A stretch of 64,000 nt of DNA from Rhodopseudomonas telluris (GCF_042432815.1 NZ_JBHLWM010000007.1:35248-99247); one strand, 5' to 3'; positions 20,915-30,028 are shown, numbered from the stretch's first letter. Notes: generated by a model not told the origin, from the sequence alone. Program-made: numbers and translations.

Positions 20915-21433
20915 ATGATCAGTTCCAGCAACGCACGCGCGCCTCTGAATCTGGCGATGGCGTCCCTGATGGCTCTCGGCCTGGGCGCGTGCGGCAGCTT
21001 CGGCGGGTTCGGTGGATTCGGTGGCTCGCAGCCGGCCGAAATCGCGGAGCCGGCGCCGCCGCCGGAAGTTCCGGCAACCATCCGTTCCGAAGAGATCGTC
21101 GGGCGCTGGGGTCTTGCGTCGTATCAGAACCCCGCGGACCGCTCGCGGACCGAAAAGGCTGCTTTGTCGCAGTGCAAGAATCCCTACGTGATCGGCGCCG
21201 GCGCGACCGGCGGCGTGATCATGCATCTGGCCGATCAGGCGACGCCGCAGGAATTGCGGCTGAAGGGCTCGCCTGGGGGCAAGAACTATATCGGCCCCGC
21301 CGGACCGATCGGCGATCAGGACCGCGAGATCGTTTCGTTCGACGGCCGGGTTCTGGTGACGCGGTTCCTCGACAAGGATGCCGCCACCCGCTACGGCAAT
21401 ATGGTGTATGTGCGCTGTTCCCCGCGCGCCTGA
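20915..21433 (+). CDS. Putative lipoprotein of unknown function
   Basis: A 172-residue protein with a lipoprotein signal: hydrophobic segment about residues 11-23 and lipobox L-G-A-C with C26 as the lipidated residue. Behind it is a Gly/Phe-rich linker (GSFGGFGGFGG) and a small domain with VGRWGLASY and YGNMVYVRC. The ATG at 20915 was chosen because GGGGAGA stands eight bases before it. It probably sits in the inner leaflet of the outer membrane. An MFS transporter gene starts 41 bases downstream and may be cotranscribed. I do not recognise the domain. Confidence 0.75.
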   Translation: MISSSNARAPLNLAMASLMALGLGACGSFGGFGGFGGSQPAEIAEPAPPPEVPATIRSEEIVGRWGLASYQNPADRSRTEKAALSQCKNPYVIGAGATGGVIMHLADQATPQELRLKGSPGGKNYIGPAGPIGDQDREIVSFDGRVLVTRFLDKDAATRYGNMVYVRCSPRA

Positions 21434-21474
21434 TTGCTGACCATCCGCCGGAGACGGGCTGACGCCATGAGGTC

Positions 21475-22683
21475 ATGACTGCGCTGCGCCACCTCTGGGC
21501 CGGACCCGGACGTGCGGTCGTGGTATTGGCGTTTACCCAGATCCTGTGCTGGGGGATCCTGATCTATCCCCCCGTGCTGACGATGCCGCACCTCGTCGCG
21601 GATCGCGGCTGGACGCTGGCGTTCGGCATGGCCGGCTTTTCGCTGGCGCTGGTAATCTCCGGAATCATGTCGCCGATCGTCGGCGGGCTGATCGATCGCC
21701 ACGGCGGCAACGTCGTGATGGCGCCCGGCGCACTGGTCGGCGCGCTCGGCATGGCGCTGCTGGCGACCACCGATGCCTGGCCGCTGTACTTTCTCGGCTG
21801 GGCGCTGCTCGGCGTCTCGATGGCTTCCAGCCTGTACGACCCTGCGTTCGCGACGCTGGCCCGGCTGTTCGGCAGCTCGGCGCGGCGACAGATCACCTTC
21901 GTGACGTTCGCGGGCGGTTTTGCCTCGACGGTCGGGTGGCCGGCGACGCATCTTCTGCTCGAGCACGTCGGCTGGCGAGGCACCTTTCTGGTGTTCGCGG
22001 CCGTGCTGGCCTTCGTCGTCGCGCCGCTGCACGGATTCGTCCTGCCTCGAGTGCCGGCTCGGTCCGAAGGGCCTGTCTCGTCGAACCCGCATCCGTTGCC
22101 GCAGCAGCCGCTGCGGCCGGAGGGGCGACCGTTCCTGCTGCTGGCGATGGGCTTCGCGTTGCATGCGCTGATCTTGTCCGGCGTCACCTCGAATCTGCTG
22201 GCGATGCTGGAGCGCGGCGGCCTGAGCGGCGCCGACGCGGTGATGGTCGGCGCGCTGTTCGGCCCGGCTCAGGTCGTGGCGCGGCTGATCGATTTTCTGT
22301 TCGGCGGCCGTATCCATCCGCTGTGGATCGCGCGCGGCGCCATCGCGCTGATGGGGGTGGCATTCGCGATGCTGGCCTTCGTCGGGGTGTCGTTCGCCGT
22401 TGCGGCGCTGTTCTGCATCGCGTTCGGCGCGGCCAATGGCGTGATGACGATCGCGCGCGGCAGCCTGCCGCTGCTGATGTTCGGGCCGGAGGGCTATGGC
22501 CGGGTGATCGGCCGGATCGCGCGGCCGGCGCTGTTCGTACAAGCCTCGGCGCCGTTCGTGGTCGCCACCGCGGTGGAGCGATTTTCGGATGCGGCGGTGA
22601 TCGAGATCGGGATGCTGACGGCGCTGCTCGGAGTCGGCTGCTTCCTGCTGATCCACGCGCCGCCGCTGGCTGAGCGGCGATAG
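21475..22683 (+). CDS. Major facilitator superfamily transporter
   Basis: A 402-residue protein with about twelve hydrophobic segments and MFS-like features, including GGLIDRHGG in the loop after the second segment (the A-like motif), a long central hydrophilic loop around residues 195-218, and FGAANGVMTIARG in the second half. It is an inner-membrane secondary transporter whose substrate cannot be inferred. It follows the lipoprotein gene closely and ends at a bidirectional terminator shared with the convergent cheZ-like gene. Confidence 0.85.
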   Translation: MTALRHLWAGPGRAVVVLAFTQILCWGILIYPPVLTMPHLVADRGWTLAFGMAGFSLALVISGIMSPIVGGLIDRHGGNVVMAPGALVGALGMALLATTDAWPLYFLGWALLGVSMASSLYDPAFATLARLFGSSARRQITFVTFAGGFASTVGWPATHLLLEHVGWRGTFLVFAAVLAFVVAPLHGFVLPRVPARSEGPVSSNPHPLPQQPLRPEGRPFLLLAMGFALHALILSGVTSNLLAMLERGGLSGADAVMVGALFGPAQVVARLIDFLFGGRIHPLWIARGAIALMGVAFAMLAFVGVSFAVAALFCIAFGAANGVMTIARGSLPLLMFGPEGYGRVIGRIARPALFVQASAPFVVATAVERFSDAAVIEIGMLTALLGVGCFLLIHAPPLAERR

Positions 22684-22711
22684 CGGCGCTGCCGACGCCC
22701 TAGAAAAAACA

Positions 22712-22750
22712 CGAGAGCCCCGGTTCTGGTGATCAGAACCGGGGCTCTCG
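22712..22750. terminator. Bidirectional rho-independent terminator
   Basis: CGAGAGCCCCGGTTCTG at 22712-22728 pairs perfectly with CAGAACCGGGGCTCTCG at 22734-22750 (17 bp, five-base loop). On the minus strand it is followed by a T-run (TGTTTTTTCTA), so it mainly terminates the cheZ-like gene but also lies behind the MFS gene. Confidence 0.95.
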
Positions 22751-22776
22751 GAATTCGTCGGATCGCTTGCGACGGA

Positions 22777-23562
22777 TCAGTTGAACATCGCGTCGATGTC
22801 GTCCTGCGAGGCGTGGCCGTCGTCGCCCAGCGCGCGCGGGCCATTGAGCAGCTTGGCGTCGCCTTCGCGGGTATCGACCACCGGAGGCACGTGCGCCTTG
22901 ATGGCGTCGACGCCGCCCCAGATGTCCATCATCACCACGATGTGGTGCTCGATGAACTTCATGGTCTGCATCACCTTGCTGATGCGCTGGCCGGTGAGGT
23001 CCTGGAAGTTGCAGGCCTCGAAGATCGAGATCACGCGCTCCTGAATTTCTTCGCTCAGCGCCTTCTGCTGGTCGGCCGACGTCACCTTGCCGAGCGCAGT
23101 GGCTGCCTGATCGATCGCTTCGGCTGCTTCGAGGATCTGCTGGGTCGCTTCCTCGGTGCCGCCGACCACGGCGCCGAGTTCGCCGTTGACCTTGGCCATC
23201 TCCTCGCCGCTGAAGCTCTTGGTGTGCAGCACCGCGATCTCGCGCTTGGTCTGGTCGATCGCGTTGTGGATCAGGTCGAGCTCGACCTTCAGCTTTTCGC
23301 ACTGTTCGATCTGGGCGCGATACTGCGCCAGCAGGGCCCGCGCCTCGGCGACTTCGTCCGCCGTGGAGGCTTCGATTTCCTGAGTGCCGATGCCGCTGGC
23401 CATGATCGGTTGGCCGCCACCGACGATCTGGGCGCGGATCGCGCGGAGTTCCGACATGATGTCGTGGTGAGTCGGACCGGAGTCACAGTCGATCGGTGCA
23501 AGCGGCGGAGCGCTACCGAGCGTGAGTTCTTCGATCCGGAAGCGCTTGCGTTGGATTGACAT
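22777..23562 (-). CDS. cheZ: CheZ-like protein phosphatase
   Basis: A 261-residue, largely helical protein with the CheZ active-site motif FEACNFQDLTGQRISKVM; Q187 corresponds to the catalytic Gln147 of E. coli CheZ and D188 is next to it. Residues 65-175 are heptad-like and should form the long hairpin of the CheZ dimer. The C-terminus ends in SQDDIDAMFN, like the CheY-binding tail of CheZ. It should dephosphorylate a CheY-type receiver. No chemotaxis or flagellar gene lies in this window, so the partner is unknown. It is monocistronic, with its own leader and a strong terminator. Confidence 0.85.
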   Translation of the reverse strand: MSIQRKRFRIEELTLGSAPPLAPIDCDSGPTHHDIMSELRAIRAQIVGGGQPIMASGIGTQEIEASTADEVAEARALLAQYRAQIEQCEKLKVELDLIHNAIDQTKREIAVLHTKSFSGEEMAKVNGELGAVVGGTEEATQQILEAAEAIDQAATALGKVTSADQQKALSEEIQERVISIFEACNFQDLTGQRISKVMQTMKFIEHHIVVMMDIWGGVDAIKAHVPPVVDTREGDAKLLNGPRALGDDGHASQDDIDAMFN

Positions 23563-23853
23563 CGGCTCATCCCGTTTTCAGGCAATACTTCTTTGTAGTG
23601 CCATCTCTTTAACGGTGCGTTGCTGCTTGGAACTAACAGTTGGTTGAGATTTGCAATGCAAATACACACTGTTAACCATGGCTCGCCGGCATTTATTGAA
23701 AATAAACGCTGTCCGCAGGTTTGGCGCTGTTTCGCGTCGTGGTGAATCCCTGCGGCGCTTTCGTTTACCAAACCGATCCGGTTTTGGTTTCTGATCCGTT
23801 GCGTTCACCGGCGCCTTTGGGCGCATTCCGACGAAACAGTTCAGAGTACGTCG

Positions 23854-24648
23854 ATGTTCAGGAAAACCACGCTTACTTTGCTGACCAGTGTGTCATGCCT
23901 GGTCGCCGGGCTGCCGATCGCCTCGGCCTACGAGATGCAGTCGTCCGCCCCGACCGTGATCTACGGAGCGCCGCAGGTGCCGCAGCCGGTGCCGGTCCGC
24001 ACCGCCTCGGCCCAGCGCGGCAACATGGGCGGCGGCTTCATCGAGTTTCTGTTCAGTGACGGCGACCAGCCGGCGCGGCCGCAATATTACGAGCCGGAGC
24101 AGTCGTACTATCAGGGACGTCGCGGCCAGCCGCTGCCGCCGATGGACCCACAGATGCAGGGCATGCGGCAGCCCGAGGCGATCGATCCGGCGCGTCCGGC
24201 GTTCGATCCGAAATACGAAAAGCAGGTGGTCGAGTATCACGGCGAGGAGAAGCCGGGCACGATCGTGGTCGATACGCCCAACAAGTTTCTCTATCTCGTG
24301 CAGGGCGACGGCCGCGCGCTGCGCTACGGCATCGGCGTCGGCCGGCCGGGCTTCACCTGGTCGGGCGTCAAGACCATCTCGGCCAAGCGCGAGTGGCCGT
24401 CCTGGACACCGCCCAAGGAAATGCTGGCGCGCCGTCCCGATCTGCCGCGCTTCATGGAAGGCGGACCGGAAAATCCGCTCGGTGCCCGCGCGATGTATCT
24501 GGGCTCGTCGCTGTATCGCATCCATGGCTCCAACGAGCCGTGGACGATCGGCACCAACGTGTCGTCGGGCTGCATCCGGATGCGCAACGAGGACGTCATC
24601 GACCTCTACGGCCGCGTCAATGTCGGCGCGCGCGTCGTCGTGATCTGA
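23854..24648 (+). CDS. L,D-transpeptidase (YkuD/ErfK family)
   Basis: A 264-residue secreted enzyme with a signal peptide (residues 1 to about 25) and a Pro/Gln/Tyr-rich linker up to about residue 125. The YkuD domain follows with H224 (in YRIHGSN) and the catalytic C240 in SSGCIRM. These enzymes make 3-3 peptidoglycan cross-links or attach proteins to peptidoglycan in the periplasm. The ATG at 23854 is chosen because the signal peptide begins there. A terminator follows 27 bases after the stop, so the gene is probably monocistronic. It resembles the many ErfK/SrfK paralogues of this bacterial group. Confidence 0.92.
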   Translation: MFRKTTLTLLTSVSCLVAGLPIASAYEMQSSAPTVIYGAPQVPQPVPVRTASAQRGNMGGGFIEFLFSDGDQPARPQYYEPEQSYYQGRRGQPLPPMDPQMQGMRQPEAIDPARPAFDPKYEKQVVEYHGEEKPGTIVVDTPNKFLYLVQGDGRALRYGIGVGRPGFTWSGVKTISAKREWPSWTPPKEMLARRPDLPRFMEGGPENPLGARAMYLGSSLYRIHGSNEPWTIGTNVSSGCIRMRNEDVIDLYGRVNVGARVVVI

Positions 24649-24675
24649 GCGCCAGCCGATATCATCCTGATACGA

Positions 24676-24701
24676 CAACGGCCGCGCTCGGGCGGCCGTT
24701 G
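24676..24701. terminator. Rho-independent terminator
   Basis: CAACGGCCGC at 24676-24685 and GCGGCCGTTG at 24692-24701 form a 10-bp stem, followed by CTCTTTAC. It ends the L,D-transpeptidase transcript and may also serve the convergent DUF2076 gene. Confidence 0.85.
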
Positions 24702-24736
24702 CTCTTTACATCGCGTGGAAGGCGACGGCGGTGGCG

Positions 24737-25612
24737 TCAGGCGAAGTCGCTGTCGCCACCGCCGTCGAAGCCGTCGTCCATATCGTCCTGATCGTAGCCG
24801 GCATCCGCCGTACGGTCGTAGTCGCCGCTGCGATCGTCATCGTCGTTCGAACCCTGCTGATCGAGCGCGCCGTAGCGCGAGCTGGCGTCATCGACACCGC
24901 CGCGTTGCGAGCCGATATCGCCGAGGCCGGCCTGCTGCGCCAGGCTGCCGCCGGACTGATCACCACTGCCGCCCCATGGGTTGAGGCCGCCGAGGCCGGA
25001 CTGATCGGCCATGCTCTGGTGGCCGCCGCCGCCCATCATGCCGCGGATGCTGGAGAGCAGCAGCGAACCGCCGACCACGCCGGCTGCCGCGGCCGCCGCC
25101 GTACCGAGGAACGAGCCACCGCCCCCGCCGACCGGCGAGGGGGCGCCGCCGCCGAACGGTCCGCCGAAGCCGCCTTGCTGAGGAGGCGCGTATTGCCCGG
25201 CGCCCATCTGCTGCTGGCCCATCGGCGGCTGCTGGCCGAGCACCTGCCCGGTATTCCACGCCGGTCGGCTGCTGCCGTAACCGGGCGGCGGAACGTTGGG
25301 GACCGAACCGCGCGTCTGATTCTGATTCGGGTTCTGGCCGAAGATCGCGTCGCGCATGGTGTCGAGGAAGCCACTGCCCTGATTGCCATCGGGCTGCCGC
25401 TCGCCGGCTTCGAGTTGCTGGATGCGGTCGTGCGCGCGCTTCAGCGCTTCGTCCTGCACCAGCACCGTCTGCACCAGCCCATAGACCGCATTCGGCGCCA
25501 GCCGCAGCCCCTGCGCGATCGCAGCCGCAGCGTCGGGATCGCGCGGTGCGGATTCGAGGCGGGCCAGCCGTTCGAACAGATCGTCCACAAGCTGACGTTC
25601 TTGCGGTGTCAT
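24737..25612 (-). CDS. DUF2076 family protein
   Basis: A 291-residue protein. Residues 1-75 match the DUF2076 start (MTPQERQLVDDLFERLARLE, then PNAVYGLVQTVLVQDEALKRA), a helical region. The middle is a Gly/Gln/Pro-rich linker, then a short hydrophobic Ala/Gly segment (FLGTAAAAAAGVVGGSLL) that could insert in a membrane, and an acidic Asp/Gly-rich tail. The family is often labelled as a periplasmic ligand-binding sensor, but the function is unproven. The start at 25612 was chosen because the domain begins there. Confidence 0.85.
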   Translation of the reverse strand: MTPQERQLVDDLFERLARLESAPRDPDAAAAIAQGLRLAPNAVYGLVQTVLVQDEALKRAHDRIQQLEAGERQPDGNQGSGFLDTMRDAIFGQNPNQNQTRGSVPNVPPPGYGSSRPAWNTGQVLGQQPPMGQQQMGAGQYAPPQQGGFGGPFGGGAPSPVGGGGGSFLGTAAAAAAGVVGGSLLLSSIRGMMGGGGHQSMADQSGLGGLNPWGGSGDQSGGSLAQQAGLGDIGSQRGGVDDASSRYGALDQQGSNDDDDRSGDYDRTADAGYDQDDMDDGFDGGGDSDFA

Positions 25613-25729
25613 GATGGTCTCCCTCAGGATCCGTTGCTCCGCGCGCTGCGGCTCGCGGGATGCGGCGCTGCGCGCGTGAGTGCTGAAAAATGTAGGGAGG
25701 CGGCTGGGCCGCAATAAGTCCCGGCTGGA

Positions 25730-26620
25730 TTAATTTTCGGTAGGAGACGGGGCGCCCGGTCCGGATGCTTTGCCGGATCGTCGCAGCAGCGTCACATTGT
25801 GCGCCGCCAGCAGCGCAGGGAAGCGGCCGCCTGCGAGAAAGTCGTGTTCGCGCGCGCGCTGATCGGTGAACGGATCGAGGCTGATCAGCAGGTCGTCGAC
25901 GAATCCGGGATGGCACATCACCAGCCCGCCATCCGGCAGTCCGTCGAGAAACGATGCCATCAACGTCTCGAAGTCGGTCTCGCGTGCGAAGTCATAGGCG
26001 CCGGCAAAACCCGGGTTGTACGCGAGGCCGGCGTGGGCGGCGCGCTTGCGGAACGGTCCGCTGAGCGTGTCCAGCAGCAGCGCCTTCGGTGCGCCGAGCC
26101 GCTGCGCCAGCGGCTGCGAGCGCCCGCATTGGCGCACCCAGGCGTGTGGGGCCAGCGCCTTCACGGCGCCGACGAAGGCATCGCGGACTTGCGGGAACAG
26201 CTGCACATGCTGATGACCGTCGACGTAGTCCGGCATCCGGCCGAAGCGTTCGGCGAAGGCTTCGAGCTGCGCGGTGAGTTCGGTCGCGATAATGGCGCGG
26301 TCGTGCCGCCGCAGCAGGCTGCCGCGCAACTTGCGGCCGAGCGGCAAGAAGATCCCGCCATGCAGCGGATGATAGTGCATGGTCAGCGGCGAGAACGGCG
26401 CCGTCAGCGTGGCATGCAGTCCGATCGCGCAATCGGCCGCGGTTGCGACCTCCTGCAGGGCCTCGACCTCTGCGCGATCGATCGCGGGGCCGACCATCAT
26501 CACCGACGTCGCGTTGATCCGCCGGTTGGCGATCAGATCGCGGATTGCGCGGTTGACGCCGGGGCTGATGCCGTAATCGTCGGCGCACAGCCAGATCCGG
26601 CGCGGCGCGGTCTCGCTCAT
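25730..26620 (-). CDS. ChbG/HpnK (YdjC-like) deacetylase
   Basis: A 296-residue member of the YdjC superfamily of metal-dependent N-deacetylases (ChbG, HpnK, NaxD). Metal-site motifs are visible: D14-D15 in CADDYGISPG, and DGHQHVQLFP with two histidines. The start ATG overlaps the stop of the upstream glycosyltransferase gene by four bases, so the two are translationally coupled. In Francisella, NaxD of this superfamily deacetylates a polyprenyl-phosphate amino sugar made by a partner GT2 enzyme; this pair could do likewise. HpnK-like action on a hopanoid side chain is the main alternative. Confidence 0.82.
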   Translation of the reverse strand: MSETAPRRIWLCADDYGISPGVNRAIRDLIANRRINATSVMMVGPAIDRAEVEALQEVATAADCAIGLHATLTAPFSPLTMHYHPLHGGIFLPLGRKLRGSLLRRHDRAIIATELTAQLEAFAERFGRMPDYVDGHQHVQLFPQVRDAFVGAVKALAPHAWVRQCGRSQPLAQRLGAPKALLLDTLSGPFRKRAAHAGLAYNPGFAGAYDFARETDFETLMASFLDGLPDGGLVMCHPGFVDDLLISLDPFTDQRAREHDFLAGGRFPALLAAHNVTLLRRSGKASGPGAPSPTEN

Positions 26621-27660
26621 TCGGCCGCGGATTGTTCGGAATGTGCGGCGCCCTCGATCGGGCCCGCCTGCCGGACGCTGTGCTCGGCGACGAAGTAGAT
26701 CGGCCGCGCCTTCAGCTCGGACAGGATTTTGCCGATATACTCACCGACGATGCCGATCATCAAAAGCTGAACGCCACCGATCGTCATCATGCCGACCATC
26801 AGCGACGGATAGCCCGGCACCGATTTGCCGTTGGCCCAGGTCTCCCACAGGATCGACAGGCCGAACAGGAACGCACCGAGCGCCAGCAGGGCGCCGAGCA
26901 GGCTGGCGATGCGCAGCGGCGCCACCGAGAACGAGGTCAGGCCTTCGATCGACAGGCCGATGAGCCGGCCGGTGCTGAAGGTGCTGAAGCCATGCGAGCG
27001 CGGCTCCGGTTCGTAGTCGACGCGGAACTGCCGGAAGCCGATCCAGCTCGCCAGCCCCTTGAAGAAGCGGTTGCGCTCGGGAAGCTGCTTGAGTGCCGCG
27101 GCCGCGCGCGGCGACAGCAGGCGGAAGTCGCCGGCGTCCTCCGGAATCGGCTGCCGCGCGCCCCAGTTGATGAGCGCGTAGAAGCTGCGCACCGCAGCGC
27201 GGCGGAGCCGCGGCTCGTTATCGCGATGCGCCTTGGCGGTGTAGACGACGTCGTAGCCGTCATCGATCCAGTGCGAGACCAGCTTTTCGGCGAGTTCGGG
27301 TGCATGCTGCCCGTCGCCGTCCATGAACAGTACGGCGCCGCGCCGGGCATGATCGAGGCCGGCGAGCAATGCGGCTTCCTTGCCGAAATTGCGCGACAGC
27401 GACACCACCTGCACGTCGATGCCGTCGGCCGGAAGATCGCGGGCGATGCTGAGCGTCGCGTCGGCACTGCCGTCGTCGACATAGACCACTTCGCAGACGA
27501 GGCCATAACGCTTGCGTAGCGTCGCGGACAGCGCCGCCAGCCGCTCGTGCAGCGCCTGCAGCCCGCCGGCTTCATTGAACACCGGCACCACGATCGACAG
27601 CCCCAGCGCGACGGAGTTCGCACCGGCGTTCAGGCCTGACAGGTCGCTCCCCATCTTCAT
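26617..27660 (-). CDS. Polyprenyl-phosphate glycosyltransferase (GT2, GtrB/ArnC-like)
   Basis: A 347-residue family 2 glycosyltransferase with the typical VVPVFNEAGG start of the GT-A fold, DDGSADAT, the nucleotide-metal motif DGDGQHAPEL and a QxxRW-like region replaced by EDAGDFRLLS. Two hydrophobic segments near residues 250-275 and 285-315 anchor it in the membrane, as in GtrB, DPM1 and ArnC, which load a sugar onto undecaprenyl phosphate. The ATG at 27660 is taken; a second ATG two codons later is possible. It is coupled to the deacetylase behind it. Confidence 0.88.
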   Translation of the reverse strand: MKMGSDLSGLNAGANSVALGLSIVVPVFNEAGGLQALHERLAALSATLRKRYGLVCEVVYVDDGSADATLSIARDLPADGIDVQVVSLSRNFGKEAALLAGLDHARRGAVLFMDGDGQHAPELAEKLVSHWIDDGYDVVYTAKAHRDNEPRLRRAAVRSFYALINWGARQPIPEDAGDFRLLSPRAAAALKQLPERNRFFKGLASWIGFRQFRVDYEPEPRSHGFSTFSTGRLIGLSIEGLTSFSVAPLRIASLLGALLALGAFLFGLSILWETWANGKSVPGYPSLMVGMMTIGGVQLLMIGIVGEYIGKILSELKARPIYFVAEHSVRQAGPIEGAAHSEQSAAE

Positions 27661-27771
27661 CGCTCGGTTCCGGCTTCGCTCTGTGTCCAGTTCGTCGAAG
27701 ATCTAACTATCCAGCATCATATGGTGACAACGCGGCACTGTCGCCATCGGCGACGGAACCACGCCGGAGGA

Positions 27772-28749
27772 TTATTGAAGCAGGAAAGCTTCAAGTTTGC
27801 TGAACAGCGGATTGTCCTTGTCGAACACGTAGTCCAGCGAGGCGACCGACACGGTGTCGGCGCCATGCTCGCGCAGGAAGCTGCCGAGGCCATAGAGTTG
27901 CGCCGGCGGGCAGTGCAGCGTCAGCATGCCCGATGAGGTCGGACCGCCGAACGGCGACACCACGCCGAACCGTTGATGCGCTTCGGCCAGCAGGGCGTCG
28001 TTGCAGCCGGCGAAGCGGGTGCGGACTTCCTTGTATTTGGAAGCGCGGGCGCGCGACGCGATCTGGTCGAGGATGACGCGCGCGGTTTCACGGGCGTCGG
28101 CGGACCAGTCGGCCTCGCGGGAGGCGACCAGATTGGCCTGGCTGCGCAGCATCACGCCGTCGTCCAGCACCTTGAGCCCGTTGGCCGCGAGCGTCGCGCC
28201 GGTGGTGGTGATGTCGACGATCATCTCGGCGGTGCCGACCGCGGGCGCGCCCTCGGTGGCGCCGGCGCTCTCGACGATCCGGTAGTCGACGATGTTGTGC
28301 TGCGCGAAGAAGCCGCGGGTCAGGTTGATGTACTTCGTCGCCACCCGCATCCGGCGATTGTGCTGAGCGCGAAAGCCGGTCGAGACGTCGTCGAGATCCG
28401 CCATGGTACGGACGTCGATCCACGCCTGCGGCACCGCGACGACCACATTGGCGTAGCCGAAGCCGAGCCCGTCGAGCAGCAGCACGCGCTTGTCCGCCTC
28501 GGCGATGTTCTCGCGGAGCAGGTCTTCGCCGGTGACGCCGAAATGCACCGAGCCGCGGGCCAAATTGGCGGCGATCTCGCTGGCCGACAGATACGCGACC
28601 TCGACATTGGCGAGACCTGAGATCGTGCCGCGATAGTCGCGCGCGCCGCCGGGCTTGGTCAGCGCCAGGCCGGCGCGGGCGAAGAACGCTTCGGCGTTTT
28701 CCTGCAGGCGGCCCTTGGAGGGGACCGCGAGAACGAACGGCGCGCTCAT
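27772..28749 (-). CDS. hisG: ATP phosphoribosyltransferase catalytic subunit HisG
   Basis: A 325-residue enzyme for the first step of histidine synthesis, condensing ATP and PRPP. The N-terminal FVLAVPSKGRLQENA, the VTGEDLL stretch and the PRPP-site region EMIVDITTTGATLAANGL are typical. It overlaps the hisZ stop by four bases. The short-form HisG enzymes that need HisZ are usually near 210-230 residues; this one has about 100 extra residues at the C-terminus, as seems normal in this bacterial group. Feedback inhibition by histidine would be expected through HisZ. Confidence 0.94.
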   Translation of the reverse strand: MSAPFVLAVPSKGRLQENAEAFFARAGLALTKPGGARDYRGTISGLANVEVAYLSASEIAANLARGSVHFGVTGEDLLRENIAEADKRVLLLDGLGFGYANVVVAVPQAWIDVRTMADLDDVSTGFRAQHNRRMRVATKYINLTRGFFAQHNIVDYRIVESAGATEGAPAVGTAEMIVDITTTGATLAANGLKVLDDGVMLRSQANLVASREADWSADARETARVILDQIASRARASKYKEVRTRFAGCNDALLAEAHQRFGVVSPFGGPTSSGMLTLHCPPAQLYGLGSFLREHGADTVSVASLDYVFDKDNPLFSKLEAFLLQ

Positions 28750-29891
28750 GCGGCACCTCCGGTGGTCTGGGTCATCGCTTCGATCCAGATCGAGAAGCCG
28801 ACGGCGGGGATGGGGGCGCTCGCGCCGAGCTGGCTCATCAGCCCGTCATAGCGGCCGCCGGCGACCAGCGGATCGTCGCCATTGCCGACGCGGTGCAGTT
28901 CGAATTCGAAGCCGGTGTAGTAATCGACGCCGCGGCCGAACGAGGTCGAGAACCGGACCTTGGCGAGATCGATGCCGCGCTCGGCCATGAAACCGATCCG
29001 GGCTTCGAACTGATCGATCGCAGGATCGATCGCCAGTTTGGCGTCGGTCGCGAGGCTGCGGAGCTGTTTCAGCGCGTCGGTGGGGACGCCGCTGATGGCA
29101 AGGAAGCGCTGGATCTTCTGCAGCGCGTCGCGGGGCAGCGCGCCGCTCTTCAGCGTCGATTGCTCGAGGAAGCGGTCTGCGATCTCGGCGACCGAGCGTC
29201 CGCCGAGCGTGGTGGCGCCGGCGATCGACATCAGGTCGGTGACCAGCGCCAGCGCCGCCTTGCGGTCGGAGCCCGCGAGCGCCGCCAGCACGCCCTCATA
29301 TTCATTGCCGCCGGAGGGAGCCAGCGTCAGCCGCTCGAGATCCTGGGCGAGGCTGACCTGGCGGTTGAAATCCTTCATCAGCCGCCGCCGCCAAACCGGC
29401 ATCAGGTCGAGCGCATCGATCAGCGCAGCGAACAGCGCGACGTCGCCGGTGCGGATGTCGACGTCCGACACGCCAAACGCCGCGGTCGCCTGTAGGCCGA
29501 GCGCCAGCATCTCGGCATCGGCCGCGGCGCGGTCCTGCCGGCCGAAGGATTCGAGGCCCGCCTGCAGGAACTCGGTCGGCTTGCCGCTGCGCTGGCGGAA
29601 CACCGGGCCGAGATAGCAGAACCCGGCGGGCCGGCCGGCTTCGGCCGAGGCCAGATAATCCCGCGCCACCGGGATGGTCAGGTCGGGTCGGAGGCACAGC
29701 TCCTCGCCGCTGGCGTCGGTGGTCAGGTAGAGGCTCTTGCGGATGTCCTCGCCCGAAAGGTCGAGAAACGGGTCGGCGGGCTGCAGGATCGGCGGCTCGG
29801 CGCGGACATAGCCGGCCTGAGCAAACGATTGCAGCAGCGCCTCCGCCCACGCGGCGGATCCGGTCGCGCCAGCGGCGGCGGTCTTGGTCAT
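28746..29891 (-). CDS. hisZ: ATP phosphoribosyltransferase regulatory subunit HisZ
   Basis: A 381-residue class II aminoacyl-tRNA-synthetase-like protein. Motif-2-like sequence (RPDLTIPVARDYLA, FCYLGPVFRQRSGKPTEFLQAG) and GRGVDYYTGFEFEL show the HisRS fold without a tRNA-binding domain, which is HisZ. It partners HisG, with which it is translationally coupled, and confers histidine control. No other his genes are adjacent here, although hisC occurs at 49.9 kb. Confidence 0.93.
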   Translation of the reverse strand: MTKTAAAGATGSAAWAEALLQSFAQAGYVRAEPPILQPADPFLDLSGEDIRKSLYLTTDASGEELCLRPDLTIPVARDYLASAEAGRPAGFCYLGPVFRQRSGKPTEFLQAGLESFGRQDRAAADAEMLALGLQATAAFGVSDVDIRTGDVALFAALIDALDLMPVWRRRLMKDFNRQVSLAQDLERLTLAPSGGNEYEGVLAALAGSDRKAALALVTDLMSIAGATTLGGRSVAEIADRFLEQSTLKSGALPRDALQKIQRFLAISGVPTDALKQLRSLATDAKLAIDPAIDQFEARIGFMAERGIDLAKVRFSTSFGRGVDYYTGFEFELHRVGNGDDPLVAGGRYDGLMSQLGASAPIPAVGFSIWIEAMTQTTGGAA

Positions 29892-30028
29892 TGTCGAAAT
29901 TCCTGCGATCCCGGGCAGGGGAGGGTCAAAATCGGTGTCGGCGCAGCCCTTAGCATGGCCGAATGACAGTTTCGACCGTCATTGGAGTGTTGCGCGAAGG
30001 CCGTTGGGAGATGATGGTCGAATGTTAC

